A stretch of DNA of 57,840 nucleotides from JALYUA01 sp038229875 (GCA_038229875.1 JBBROA010000008.1:1-57840); one strand, 5' to 3'; positions 14,728 through 23,048 are shown, counted from the first letter of the stretch. Numbers and translations are program-made. Notes: generated from the letters alone by a model not told the origin.

Positions 14728-15963
14728 TTACCTGTAGCTGCGCAGGGACAGCAGGAACCGGAAGCCCCCCACCCCCCGGACCACGGTTTTCGCCGCCAGC
14801 GCAGAGAGAAAGACCTGTGTCCGTCGGTAGGAGAGGCTCGACTCGATGCCGGCCCCGACGTCCACCTTGTAGTCGGCAAACGCGGTGTAGACGCGGGCGC
14901 CGTCGCCGACGTTGCCCGTCCCGGCGTAGCCGACCGCGTAGAGGCTTTCCCAGTCGAGCCCCAGCAGGTTCTTGCGAGCGTCCCGGAAGAAGGGCACCGC
15001 GTACTCGGTCGTCAGGTGTGCCTCGTTTGTGCCCCGTTCCCTGCCCCGGTAGCCGCGCAGCGCTTCCCGACTGTCGAGCGCGAAGAGCTCGTACCGAGGA
15101 ATCGAGAACGGGGTGGCCACCGACGGATCGAAGGCTTCCCGCACGCGTTTGCGGAAGGGAAAGTAGCCCCCGTGCAGCCGCAGCACCAGACGATTTTTCC
15201 GGATTGAGATCGCCTGCAGGGCCTCGAACTCCGTCTTCACGTAGCTGTAGTGGCCTCCCAGCCGGCCGACTCCCCACGTCGCCGCCGCCGAAAACCCGCG
15301 GCCATGCGGCCCGATCTCGCGAAGCGCGGTGAACAGGTTGAAGACCCGATCCCGCGCTTCGCCGACGATCGCGTTGGAGCGCTCGTCCGACGGCGTGCCG
15401 TACTGGTAGCCGGTCTTCAGATACACGTTCGTCTTGTTCGCGTCGGGCTCCTCCAGGGGATTGGAAAACGTGAGCCGGTCGAACTCCGCCAGCCCGTAGA
15501 GCCGGTTGTAGAAGTCGAGGGGAACGCGCATGAGGGAGAGACCCCCGCGCGTGCGCGTGAACTCGTTGGAGAAACGGGAGAGATCCGAAAACTCGATCGT
15601 GTCGAAGAAGGTGAACGTCGAGGTGCCCGTGCGGCCGTAGTACTTGTACCGGAGGAAGGCCGAGATGTCCCCGCTGACGAAGTTGTAGGCGACCTGCATC
15701 TCGAAGAACGAGTTGCGGATCGGCTTTAAGAGCCGGATGTCGGCGCGCCCGTCCGGGAGGTAGAGGTTGAACCGGGGGAGAAGGCCCGAGTTGTCCGGCG
15801 CCTCCGCCGGAGGAACGGCTCCGGGCGCGCCCGGCGCGGGGTTTTCGACGGGATCATCCGCTGCGAGGGCGGGGAACGCCGCGGCGAGGAGAAACAGCAG
15901 GACGAGCGCGGCCGACACCGCAGCGGCGCGGCGAGAACCTCGAAGAAGGGGCCCGTCGGCCAC
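14728..15963 (-). CDS. Omp85/BamA-like outer membrane barrel without POTRA domains
   Basis: This 411-residue secreted protein has a hydrophobic signal (AAAVSAALVLLFLLAAAFPALA) and a short Pro-rich stretch. The rest is a barrel of alternating strands that ends FRFLLSLRSY. LRGYRGRERG in the second half corresponds to the lid-loop (V/I)RGF/Y motif of Omp85 barrels. There is no room for POTRA repeats between the signal peptide and the barrel. The GTG at 15963 lies 21 bp after the PATAN gene stop; the longer upstream frame overlaps that gene and is rejected. A role in insertion or secretion of outer-membrane components is plausible but unproven. Confidence 0.75.
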   Translation of the reverse strand: MADGPLLRGSRRAAAVSAALVLLFLLAAAFPALAADDPVENPAPGAPGAVPPAEAPDNSGLLPRFNLYLPDGRADIRLLKPIRNSFFEMQVAYNFVSGDISAFLRYKYYGRTGTSTFTFFDTIEFSDLSRFSNEFTRTRGGLSLMRVPLDFYNRLYGLAEFDRLTFSNPLEEPDANKTNVYLKTGYQYGTPSDERSNAIVGEARDRVFNLFTALREIGPHGRGFSAAATWGVGRLGGHYSYVKTEFEALQAISIRKNRLVLRLHGGYFPFRKRVREAFDPSVATPFSIPRYELFALDSREALRGYRGRERGTNEAHLTTEYAVPFFRDARKNLLGLDWESLYAVGYAGTGNVGDGARVYTAFADYKVDVGAGIESSLSYRRTQVFLSALAAKTVVRGVGGFRFLLSLRSYR

Positions 15964-15983
15964 GCGAAGAACCGAACGGCCCT

Positions 15984-16823
15984 TCAGGCCTTGGGTTGCA
16001 TCACGAGCGACATCTTGTCCTGGAACGATTTCATCTTCGCGGGCCCGCGCATCGAGGAAATCGTCTTTTCCGTCAGGCGGATCAGGTCCCGAACGGCTTC
16101 GACGCCCCGCCCCCGGTCGATCTCCGAGAGCGCCTGCTTGTAGGGGCGCTCGACCCCCGGCAGGTTCGATTCTCCGATCGCAATTTCCGCTTCCTGCTTC
16201 ACGCGCGTGCACAGGATCATGAGGATCTTCTTTTCGTCTCCGAGCAGCGTGGCGGCGGACCCGGGGGCGGCGGCGGGCGGGCGGGCGGACTCGCGGGACC
16301 GCATCTCGACGAGCCCGGCGGTGATGAGGCCGTAGAGGATCTTCGCGGTCTCGAAGGACGAGGAGCCCGTCCCCCGGGCGATCTCCTCGACGCTCTTCTT
16401 TCCGTCGATCCGGATGACGAGGTTCCATTCGAGAGGAGAGAGGGTGACCGGCTCGGCGTCCCGCGGCAAAAACGCCGGCACGTACTCGACGCCCGGGATC
16501 TTTCTGGAAAGGACCTTCCATTCGTCGAGCCGCCGGGCCGACTCCATGAGGAGGCTCGTGTTGGATTTCTGGATCGTGACGCTCTCGGACTCTTCGCCCG
16601 GCGTGAACTGAAAATCGCCCGACGACCAGATCGCCAGCGCGTAGATAGCCTCTTCCCCGGAGAGGTCCCCGATCTTCGCGTGAACCATCTGGCCGTTCTT
16701 CAGATAGATCTGGCCGCGCTCGATCCCGCGGATCAGCGTGAAGAGGCCCGTCTTCCCCGAAACGGAGACGAGCTGGATGATGTCCGGGACCGGGAGCTCC
16801 TGGATAGAGCCTTGAAACGACAT
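15984..16823 (-). CDS. PATAN (DUF4388) domain protein
   Basis: This is a 279-residue soluble protein. Residues 1-100 are a PATAN domain (GSIQELPVPDIIQLVSVSGK, TGLFTL, GQIYLKNGQMVHAKIGDLSG, GEEAIYALAIWSSGDFQF), a family associated with signalling, motility and surface functions in Deltaproteobacteria-like and Acidobacteriota-like lineages. A second helical domain follows at about 120-180. The C-terminal 80 residues are helical with no known motif. It is probably cotranscribed with the barrel gene. It lies downstream of an unusually long structured gap. Confidence 0.85.
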   Translation of the reverse strand: MSFQGSIQELPVPDIIQLVSVSGKTGLFTLIRGIERGQIYLKNGQMVHAKIGDLSGEEAIYALAIWSSGDFQFTPGEESESVTIQKSNTSLLMESARRLDEWKVLSRKIPGVEYVPAFLPRDAEPVTLSPLEWNLVIRIDGKKSVEEIARGTGSSSFETAKILYGLITAGLVEMRSRESARPPAAAPGSAATLLGDEKKILMILCTRVKQEAEIAIGESNLPGVERPYKQALSEIDRGRGVEAVRDLIRLTEKTISSMRGPAKMKSFQDKMSLVMQPKA

Positions 16824-17282
16824 GGTGTGGGCCGGGATGCTAGCAGGAAGACGCGTGATTGTGAGTTCTCAGTTTGAGTCTCCGTTCCGAGGCATTCGTC
16901 CGCCCGGCACGGGCTAGCGGCCCGGGGAAAAATGGATGCGGGTGTCGCGTCCGGGCTTTTGCAATGGGCTACAGGCACAACGGAGGCTTTTCTCGTGTCT
17001 GTCAACCAAGGTCTCTTCCTCGCGTAGACGCCGGGCAAAAGCCCGTCCACCCTGCGGTTGCGGCGGCGCGGGGCCGTCTGCAACCTCGTTGTCGCTCCGC
17101 TTTCTTCGACGCGCCTCTGCGGCGCGGGATGCGAACAGCATCGCCTTCGTCGCGTCGCCTCCCAGAGCCGGCCCGACAGAGCTGAAGCGCTCGCCACTCG
17201 TCCTCCAAAGGCATGCCCCCGGCGGTAGAGAACGCCGGCTCTGCCGGCGGTCACCCATCCCACACCCTTTTTCCACGGGCTG
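16824..17282. other. 459-bp hairpin-rich gap, no credible gene
   Basis: The gap separates ruvC from the PATAN gene; both are on the minus strand. Visible palindromes are CGCCGGC-TCT-GCCGGCG (17233-17249), GCGCC-TCTGC-GGCGC (17111-17125), CGGGC-AAAA-GCCCG within 17032-17045, and GGTTGC pairing with GCAACC near 17056-17083. ORFs of 103-141 codons exist on both strands, but they are Arg/Ser-rich, overlap each other and have no ribosome binding site. It may be a structured RNA or a dispersed repeat. Confidence 0.55.
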
Positions 17283-17762
17283 CTAGCGTCCGCCCGCTCC
17301 TCCGTGGATGTGGCAGATGGCGACCGCGAGCGCGTCGGCCGCGTCGAGCGGGACCCGGCTGCGCTGCCGGGCGAGGAGCGAGAGCACCATCGAGCGGACC
17401 TGGGGCTTTTCCGCGTTTCCATAGCCGACGAGCGCCTTCTTGACCAGCCGGGGCTCGTATTCGAAGACCGGAATCGCAAAGCGGGCCGCGGCGGCCAGAA
17501 GAACGCCCCGGGCATGCGCAAGCTTCAGCGCCGAGGAGATGTTCTTCCCGGCGAAGATCGTCTCGACCGACACGGCGGCCGGGCGGCACTCCTCGAGCAG
17601 CGCGGAGGCGCGATTGAGAAGCATGTCGAGCTTGCCCGAGAGCGAGAGGGAGGCCGGAGGGCGGAAGACGCCGCACGCCTCGAGCACCAGCCGCCCCTCG
17701 TCGAAGACCACGACCCCGTAGCCCGTCGCGATCGTCCCCGGGTCGAATCCGACGGTTTTCAT
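17283..17762 (-). CDS. ruvC: Crossover junction endodeoxyribonuclease RuvC
   Basis: RuvC resolves Holliday junctions by symmetric nicking. The 159-residue protein starts MKTVGFDPGTIATGYG, with catalytic D7, and carries ETIFAGKN (catalytic Glu) and DAADALAVAICH (the two C-terminal Asp residues). The ATG at 17762 is preferred over an upstream TTG because it places DPGT at the usual distance and avoids overlap with yebC. It follows yebC by 22 bp, a common pairing. ruvA and ruvB are not present in the gap that follows. Confidence 0.95.
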   Translation of the reverse strand: MKTVGFDPGTIATGYGVVVFDEGRLVLEACGVFRPPASLSLSGKLDMLLNRASALLEECRPAAVSVETIFAGKNISSALKLAHARGVLLAAAARFAIPVFEYEPRLVKKALVGYGNAEKPQVRSMVLSLLARQRSRVPLDAADALAVAICHIHGGAGGR

Positions 17763-17784
17763 TGGCGCTTCGCGCCGGTCGAAG

Positions 17785-18519
17785 TCAGGCTTCCTCAACC
17801 TCGAAATTCGCGTTCGCCCAGACGTGCTGAACGTCGTCGTGGTCCTCGAGCGCTTCCATCAGCCTCATCATCTGGTCGGCTTTCCGAGCGTCGAGCTCGA
17901 CCTCGGTCGTGGGCATCATCGAGAGCTCGCCGACCGCGACGGGGATTTTCTTTTCCTCGAGGCGCGCCTTGACCGCGGCAAAGGAATCCGGGTCCGTCAC
18001 GACCTCGTGGTACTGGTCCGTCGACCGGACGTCTTCGGCGCCTGCCTCGATCGCGACTTCCATGACCAGGTCTTCCGTGGCCTTGTCCTTCTCGATCGCG
18101 ATGTAGCCCTTCTTCTGAAACAAAAATCGCACCGAGCCGTTCTCACTGAGGTTGCCGCCGTTCTTCGAGAAGATCGTGCGGACCTCGGGAAGCGTCCGGT
18201 TCTTGTTGTCGGTCATCGCCTCGACGAGGACGGCGACCCCGCCGGGACCGTACCCCTCGTAAGTTACCTCTTCGTAATTGACGCCCGGCAGCTCTCCCGT
18301 GCCCCGCTGGAGAGCGCGCTTGATGTTGTCGGCGGGCATGTTGACGGCCTTCGCGTCGTCGATCGCCTTTCGCAGGCGCGGGTTCGACTCGGGCGCGCCC
18401 CCGCCCAGACGCGCCGCCATGGTGATTTCCTTGATGAGCTTGGTGAAGATGCGGCCGCGCTTGGCGTCCGCCGCGCCCTTCTTGTGCTTGATCGTGCTCC
18501 ACTTGCTGTGGCCGGACAT
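17785..18519 (-). CDS. yebC: YebC/TACO1-family protein
   Basis: YebC-type proteins were long listed as transcriptional regulators and more recently as factors that help ribosomes through proline stretches. The 244 residues open with the invariant MSGHSKWSTIKHKKGAADAK and contain NKNRTLPEVRTIFSKNGGNL and RLMEALEDHDDVQHVWANA. The start at 18519 follows AGAGGAG, with a -10 TATAAT at 18565-18560 on the minus strand. ruvC is downstream in the same operon. Confidence 0.95.
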   Translation of the reverse strand: MSGHSKWSTIKHKKGAADAKRGRIFTKLIKEITMAARLGGGAPESNPRLRKAIDDAKAVNMPADNIKRALQRGTGELPGVNYEEVTYEGYGPGGVAVLVEAMTDNKNRTLPEVRTIFSKNGGNLSENGSVRFLFQKKGYIAIEKDKATEDLVMEVAIEAGAEDVRSTDQYHEVVTDPDSFAAVKARLEEKKIPVAVGELSMMPTTEVELDARKADQMMRLMEALEDHDDVQHVWANANFEVEEA

Positions 18520-18771
18520 GCGTGCTCCTCTGAGATCGGTCTTTTCAGCGGACGAGCCGATTATATGTAGCGCGGGCCGGTCTCGCACTCGCGGCGGGCC
18601 GCTGACCACGGTCACTCCGGGTCCAGCGAGCGCTCCCGCGTCCATGGATCGAACGGCGAGATCGGCTCGCCGCGCCCCCCGCAGAACAACACCGCCTGCC
18701 AGCGGCCCCCCTCACCCCAACCCTCAGTCGCGGGGAGAGGAGCGGAGCTGCGCCTCACCACCGTGGTGGCT
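18520..18771. other. yebC-side half of the yebC/kinase divergent gap
   Basis: This stretch holds the yebC promoter (TATAAT at 18565-18560, minus strand). It also holds a CCCCCTCACCCCAACCCT motif near 18705-18722 of a type common between genes in GC-rich bacteria, and a CCACCACGGTGG-type palindrome near 18756-18769. No gene is seen. Confidence 0.5.
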
Positions 18772-18888
18772 ATGCGGGAGCCGCAGCGAACGAAGGGACG
18801 AGGCGAGCGGTCGAGCCCTCAGGCGAGCCGCTCGCCGGTGCCGTTCGCGCGGCGAACGGCACGTCCCGCAGTGAGCGGAGGCGACGGT
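18772..18888 (-). repeat. Dispersed hairpin element, copy B (inverted)
   Basis: This is the reverse-oriented partner of 5475-5596. Stem 1 is TGCCGTTCGC (18839-18848) with GCGAACGGCA (18852-18861). Stem 2 is GGCGAGCGG (18802-18810) with CCGCTCGCC (18828-18836). Stem 1 differs from copy A at four of ten pairs, yet all pairs are kept. The element ends 6 bp before the -10 of the kinase promoter. Confidence 0.75.
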
Positions 18889-18894
18889 CCCTGT

Positions 18895-18900
18895 TACAAT
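18895..18900 (+). promoter_or_regulatory. Extended -10 of the kinase gene
   Basis: TGTTACAAT (18892-18900) fits TGnTAnnnT. The -35 region would fall inside the dispersed element copy B and has no good match. The ATG is at 18932. Confidence 0.6.
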
Positions 18901-18931
18901 TCCTGCGAACTTCTCCGAAAAAACTCACCGG

Positions 18932-21778
18932 ATGCCAAAGAAGATCCTCCTGATCGACTACGAGCCGCGCTCGGTGGAGCGCGTGCGCACCCTTCTCCCT
19001 TCCCCGGACTACACGCTGACGGTCGCGACCGACGGGGAAGAGGGCCTGACGCTGGCCGGCGGGTCGGCGTTCGATCTGGTCGTCCTCTCGGGGATGCTGC
19101 CGCGGCTGCCGAGCGCCGAAGTGATCCGGGAGATCCGGCGGAAGGGCGGCGCAACCGCCCCTCCGATCCTTCTCGTCGTCTCGGGGTACAACGGATCGAA
19201 TCCGAAGGCCGACGCCCAGCGCGTGGGCGCGTTCGACATCGTCGTGCGGCCGTTTACCGACGAGGGCTTTCTGGGCGCGGTCCGCGCGGCGCTCGATACG
19301 GCGGAAGCGCGCACGATGCGGATCCCGACCGCCCAGATGGTGGCGGCGCAGCCCACCCTGACGTCCGACGACATCTTCTCCGACGTGCTCCAGGACATGG
19401 CGAACGATCGCTCGCCTCTCGAGGTGACGCCTCCCCGGGGGACCCCTCTCGCTCTCACCGCGGAGCAGCAGATCGAAAAACGCCTGCGCGAGACGCTCTC
19501 CGGGATGGTCGACCGGGCCTCGACGCGGCGTCCTCCTTCGCCGCCGCCTCCGCTCCCGATCCCTTCGTCTTCCGCCGCTCCCTCACCTGGCCCGCGGTTC
19601 TCGACGGATGCCGACATCGACCGCATGATTTCCGACACCCTGTCGGGGCTGAAGGTCCCGCCGCGGCCGAGGCCCGTCGCCGACAGGACGCCCGAGTTCG
19701 GGATTCGGATGGAGACGCCGCCCCCGACCCCGTCAACGGCCGATGAGTCTTTCCCGTCGCCGCCGCCTCCGGGGGGGCCTCCCCCTCCGCCGCCGGCGAC
19801 CCGCGCGTCGCCGACGCTCCCCGTCAGCTCTTCGGGACCGGACCAGTTCGGTCAGTACGAGATCATCGAGCGGATTGCGGCGGGCGGCATGGCGGAGCTC
19901 TCCAAGGCCAGGCGCTCGGGCGTCGAGGGCTTCCAGAAGATCGTCGCGATCAAGAAAATCCTTCCGCACCTCGCGGACAATGACGAGTTCATTACGATGT
20001 TCGCCGACGAGGCGAAGCTCGCGGCCCAGCTGAATCACCCCAACATCGTTCACATCTTCGACCTGGGAAAGATCGAGGCGGGCGGCTACTTCATTGCGAT
20101 GGAGTACGTCGACGGACGCGATCTCCGCTCCCTGCTGCAGTCCGCGCGGGAATTCGGCACGCCGCTCCCCGTGCCTCTCGCCGTGTACATCGCGTCGAAG
20201 ATCGCGGCGGCTCTCGACTACGCGCACCGGCGCCGAGACGGCGAAGGGCGCGAATTAAACGTCGTGCACCGCGACGTCTCTCCTCCGAACATACTCATCT
20301 CGTACGAAGGCGACATCAAGCTCTGTGATTTCGGCATCGCCAAGGCGGCGTCGAAGGCGTCGCAGACGCAGTCGGGCGCGCTCAAGGGCAAGGTGCAGTA
20401 CATGTCGCCCGAGCAGGCGTGGGGCCGGCCGATCGACCGGCGCAGCGACATCTTCTCGCTCGGGTGCGTGCTCTTCGAGATGCTCACCGAGGAAAAGCTC
20501 TTTCGCGGAGACACCGACCTCTCCGTGCTCGAAAAGGTCCGCGCCGCGAACGTCGTCGTTCCCTCGACCCTGAACCCCGAGGTCCCGAGGGGGCTCGACG
20601 CGATCGTCGCGAAGGCGCTCGCGCGCGAACCGGAAGAGCGGTACGACATCGCGTCCGACATGCTCCGCGACCTCGAAGGCGTTCTCTACTCCTACACCCC
20701 GGCGCCCGGGAGTGCGGACCTCGCCATTTACCTCCACCGTCTGCAGGCCGAGGAGTCCGCGCGGCAGGAGACGCGGGACCGCGAGGCCTCCCGAGGCGCC
20801 GTCCCCGAGCCTGTGCCGCGGCGGAAATCAAAGGGCGCCCCGGTGGTCCGCCGCACGGGCTCGACGCCGCACCTCGTCGTTCCGCCGGAGACCCTGGCGT
20901 CTCCTCCCGCGCCGGGCCTCGCGGCGAAGAAAGAGCCAACGAACTCCGGCGTCTTCGGGTCGTTCTCGCCCACGAAGCTCGAAGCCGAGCGAAAGAGTCG
21001 GATGCCGCTCTACGCGATGATCGTGGCCGCGCTTCTGCTGCTGACCCTCCTCGGCGTCTGGTACACGCGCCGCCCTTCCGCCGTGGCGCCCGTCCCCGCG
21101 GCGCCGACCGCCGTTCCCGCGGCGCCGCTTCCGACCGCGGCCCCCGCGGCCGCCGCGGTGGTTCCGGCGAGCGGAGTGGACCCGAAGGCGATCGAGGAGG
21201 AGGTCCAGAAACAGCTCGCGAGCCGCCGCAAGGAGCTGCAGAAGGCGCTCGAAGCCGGGAAGCCGCCGAAGGAGGCGCCCCCGACGGCCTCCGCCGTCTC
21301 GAAGAAAATCGAAGAACCGGCGGTCGTCGTCCCTCCCCCCGCGACCGTTCGGGAGGCGACGCCCGAGCCGGCGCGCCCCGAACCGACGGTCCGGGAGACC
21401 GTCCCGGAGCCCACCCCGGTTCCGGCGCCCCCTCCCCGGCCCGCTCCCGCGCGCCCGGAGGCGAGAGACGAGGTCACGCGCGGGGATCTCGTCGGGCCGG
21501 GTGCCGGCGTCATCGAGCCCGCGTTGTTGTCAACGCCGCGGGTCACCTACCCCGCAATCGCGCGGCAGCAGCGTCTGACCGGGAAGGTCATCGTGCTCGT
21601 GCTCGTCTCCGAAGACGGCGTGGTGGCGGAAGCGAGGATCCAACAGGGACTCCCGTCGCGGTCGGGAGTGAACGAGGCCGTCCTCGAAGCGGTCCGCGCC
21701 TCGAGGTTCAAGCCGGCGACCAAGACCGGCGTCCCGGTCCGGATGTGGCGGACGGTCGTTGTCGACGTCAAGCCGTGA
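18932..21778 (+). CDS. Pseudo-receiver / Ser-Thr protein kinase / TM / TonB C-terminal fusion
   Basis: This 948-residue protein has four parts. Residues 1-125 have a CheY-like fold in which the phosphoacceptor Asp is replaced (VVLSGMLP, S53) and the acidic pair is reduced (LLIDYEP), so it is probably not phosphorylated. Residues 130-305 are a Pro-rich linker. Residues 307-585 are a Hanks-type kinase with the glycine loop IAAGGMAE, VAIKK, the active HRDVSPPNI (Asp near 447), DFGIA and MSPEQAW. After another linker, a TM helix (about 692-715, MIVAALLLLTLLGVWY) leads to a periplasmic part. That part ends in a TonB C-terminal domain (about 850-948, RVTYPAIARQQRLTGKVIV, SRFKPATKTGVPV). It may link cytoplasmic signalling to an outer-membrane partner; the target is unknown. 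Confidence 0.9.
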   Translation: MPKKILLIDYEPRSVERVRTLLPSPDYTLTVATDGEEGLTLAGGSAFDLVVLSGMLPRLPSAEVIREIRRKGGATAPPILLVVSGYNGSNPKADAQRVGAFDIVVRPFTDEGFLGAVRAALDTAEARTMRIPTAQMVAAQPTLTSDDIFSDVLQDMANDRSPLEVTPPRGTPLALTAEQQIEKRLRETLSGMVDRASTRRPPSPPPPLPIPSSSAAPSPGPRFSTDADIDRMISDTLSGLKVPPRPRPVADRTPEFGIRMETPPPTPSTADESFPSPPPPGGPPPPPPATRASPTLPVSSSGPDQFGQYEIIERIAAGGMAELSKARRSGVEGFQKIVAIKKILPHLADNDEFITMFADEAKLAAQLNHPNIVHIFDLGKIEAGGYFIAMEYVDGRDLRSLLQSAREFGTPLPVPLAVYIASKIAAALDYAHRRRDGEGRELNVVHRDVSPPNILISYEGDIKLCDFGIAKAASKASQTQSGALKGKVQYMSPEQAWGRPIDRRSDIFSLGCVLFEMLTEEKLFRGDTDLSVLEKVRAANVVVPSTLNPEVPRGLDAIVAKALAREPEERYDIASDMLRDLEGVLYSYTPAPGSADLAIYLHRLQAEESARQETRDREASRGAVPEPVPRRKSKGAPVVRRTGSTPHLVVPPETLASPPAPGLAAKKEPTNSGVFGSFSPTKLEAERKSRMPLYAMIVAALLLLTLLGVWYTRRPSAVAPVPAAPTAVPAAPLPTAAPAAAAVVPASGVDPKAIEEEVQKQLASRRKELQKALEAGKPPKEAPPTASAVSKKIEEPAVVVPPPATVREATPEPARPEPTVRETVPEPTPVPAPPPRPAPARPEARDEVTRGDLVGPGAGVIEPALLSTPRVTYPAIARQQRLTGKVIVLVLVSEDGVVAEARIQQGLPSRSGVNEAVLEAVRASRFKPATKTGVPVRMWRTVVVDVKP

Positions 21779-21905
21779 CGGGCATGAGGGGGTGGACGGG
21801 CGACGAGGAATTTTCAAACCGGATGTGTCATTCTGTTCGGACGGGTTTTTCCGGACGGAAAGCGTCCCGGGTCAAGGCCGCGCGACTTGAGGAGGTCAAC
21901 GGAGC

Positions 21906-22130
21906 ATGAGTCTTTCTCCGGATCAGAAGAAGTTTTACGAAAACACCCTCTCCGTCACCAAGCGGGAGATCAACGATCTGGAGGGCCTCATCCAGGAGGA
22001 GCTCGCCAAGGTCAAGGACCGGCTGGCGGAGCTGCAGAACGCTCAGAAAGCGGCGCGACAGATGTACGACGCCGCCTGCATGCGCCTCGGCATCCCGAAC
22101 GATCTCGAAGAAGCCGAAGCCCAGGGCTAA
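21906..22130 (+). CDS. Small coiled-coil protein of unknown function
   Basis: This 74-residue acidic, helical protein (DLEGLIQEELAKVKDRLAEL, QNAQKAARQM) has a heptad pattern compatible with a coiled coil over about residues 10-55. It has no signal peptide, TM segment or known motif. A strong GAGGAGG precedes the ATG, so it is very likely expressed. It sits between the kinase fusion and the BtuFCD-type importer. I do not recognise the family. Confidence 0.75.
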   Translation: MSLSPDQKKFYENTLSVTKREINDLEGLIQEELAKVKDRLAELQNAQKAARQMYDAACMRLGIPNDLEEAEAQG

Positions 22131-22133
22131 AAC

Positions 22134-22149
22134 CCTCCCGCGCGGGAGG
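22134..22149. promoter_or_regulatory. Perfect palindrome covering the btuF ribosome binding site
   Basis: CCTCCCGC-GCGGGAGG is a 16-bp perfect inverted repeat whose right arm supplies the GGGAGG Shine-Dalgarno of the gene at 22158. Pairing in the mRNA would hide the site; alternatively it is an operator. Confidence 0.55.
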
Positions 22150-22157
22150 ATGCCTGC

Positions 22158-23048
22158 ATGGCTCTGGCGGCCGGATCGTTCGGCGTCGCGAACCGCGCAC
22201 TGCGCGTCGCCGCCGTCGCGGCGCTTTCGCTTTCCACCGTCCGCTGCGGCAGACGCGAATCTTCTCCCGCGGTGCGCCCGCCGACGCCCGGCGCCGCGAA
22301 GCGCGTCGTCGCGCTCGCGCCGAACCTGACCGAGATCGTGTTCGCGCTCGGCGCGGGCTCTTCCCTGGTCGGCGTCTCGGAGTTTTCCGACTTTCCCGAT
22401 GCCGCGCGTTCCATCCCGCGCGTCGGCGGCCTCGAAGTGAGCGCGGAGCGGGTCGCTTCACTCACTCCCGACCTCGTTCTCGCGACAGCCGAGGGCGGAA
22501 ACCGGAAGGGCGCCGTTTCCGCGCTCGAGGCGTCGGGGCTTCCCGTGCTGGTCGTCCCGGGCGGCTCTCTGGATGAGGTGCTCGCCGGAATCGAGCTCGT
22601 CGCCCGGCGCCTCGGAAGAGAAGTGGAGGGCCGGCGGCTCACAGGTGCGCTCGAGGAGCGGCGCGAGGCCGTGCGGCGGTCCGTCGCATCGCGGCCGCGT
22701 CCGCGCGCCGTGCTCCTCGTCTGGCCCGATCCGCCGTCGGCCGCCGGCGCCGGCACCTTTCTGGACGATGTGCTGACCGAAGCCGGCGCGCAGAACCTGC
22801 TCTCCAGCCGGCCGGGATGGCCGGTCGTGTCCGCCGAGTGGCTGGCGACCGCCCCGATCGAGGTGGCCGTGATTCCCGACTCGCCGGTGAATCGTCCCGT
22901 TTTCGAACGCGCATTTGCGGCGGGGGCGCTCGCGCGCGGCTCGATCGCAGCCGCGCGCGTGATCCGCGTGGACGAGTCCGCCCTGACGCGGCCCGGCCCG
23001 CGGGTCTTCAACGCGCTCGAGCAGCTCGCCCGGGGGCTCTTCCCTTGA
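22158..23048 (+). CDS. ABC transporter substrate-binding protein, BtuF/FecB type
   Basis: This periplasmic binding protein of a type II importer for cobalamin, heme or ferric siderophores has 296 residues. They include an N-terminal hydrophobic export signal and PNLTEIVFALGAGSSLVGVS, the classic start of the BtuF fold, then RVGGLEVSAERVASLTPDLVLA and a long central helix. A Cys follows the signal (STVRCG), but the preceding residue is Arg, so lipidation is doubtful. Start at 22158 behind GGGAGG. Its stop overlaps the start of the permease gene (TTGA). Substrate is not determined; no riboswitch or TonB receptor is adjacent. Confidence 0.88.
   Translation: MALAAGSFGVANRALRVAAVAALSLSTVRCGRRESSPAVRPPTPGAAKRVVALAPNLTEIVFALGAGSSLVGVSEFSDFPDAARSIPRVGGLEVSAERVASLTPDLVLATAEGGNRKGAVSALEASGLPVLVVPGGSLDEVLAGIELVARRLGREVEGRRLTGALEERREAVRRSVASRPRPRAVLLVWPDPPSAAGAGTFLDDVLTEAGAQNLLSSRPGWPVVSAEWLATAPIEVAVIPDSPVNRPVFERAFAAGALARGSIAAARVIRVDESALTRPGPRVFNALEQLARGLFP

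Noticed and set aside
16936..17286. ORF of 116 codons within the hairpin-rich gap
   Set aside because: Composition (Arg, Ser, Pro and Cys rich) and overlap with other frames look noncoding; no ribosome binding site.
21779..22157. Cobalamin riboswitch upstream of the BtuFCD-type operon
   Set aside because: No B12-box-like sequence seen and most of the interval is occupied by a small gene; only a short palindrome is present.
22817..23044. Longer N-terminus for the BtuC-type permease
   Set aside because: That stretch lies inside the binding-protein gene in another frame; TTG at 23045 with TTGA overlap gives the normal BtuC length.
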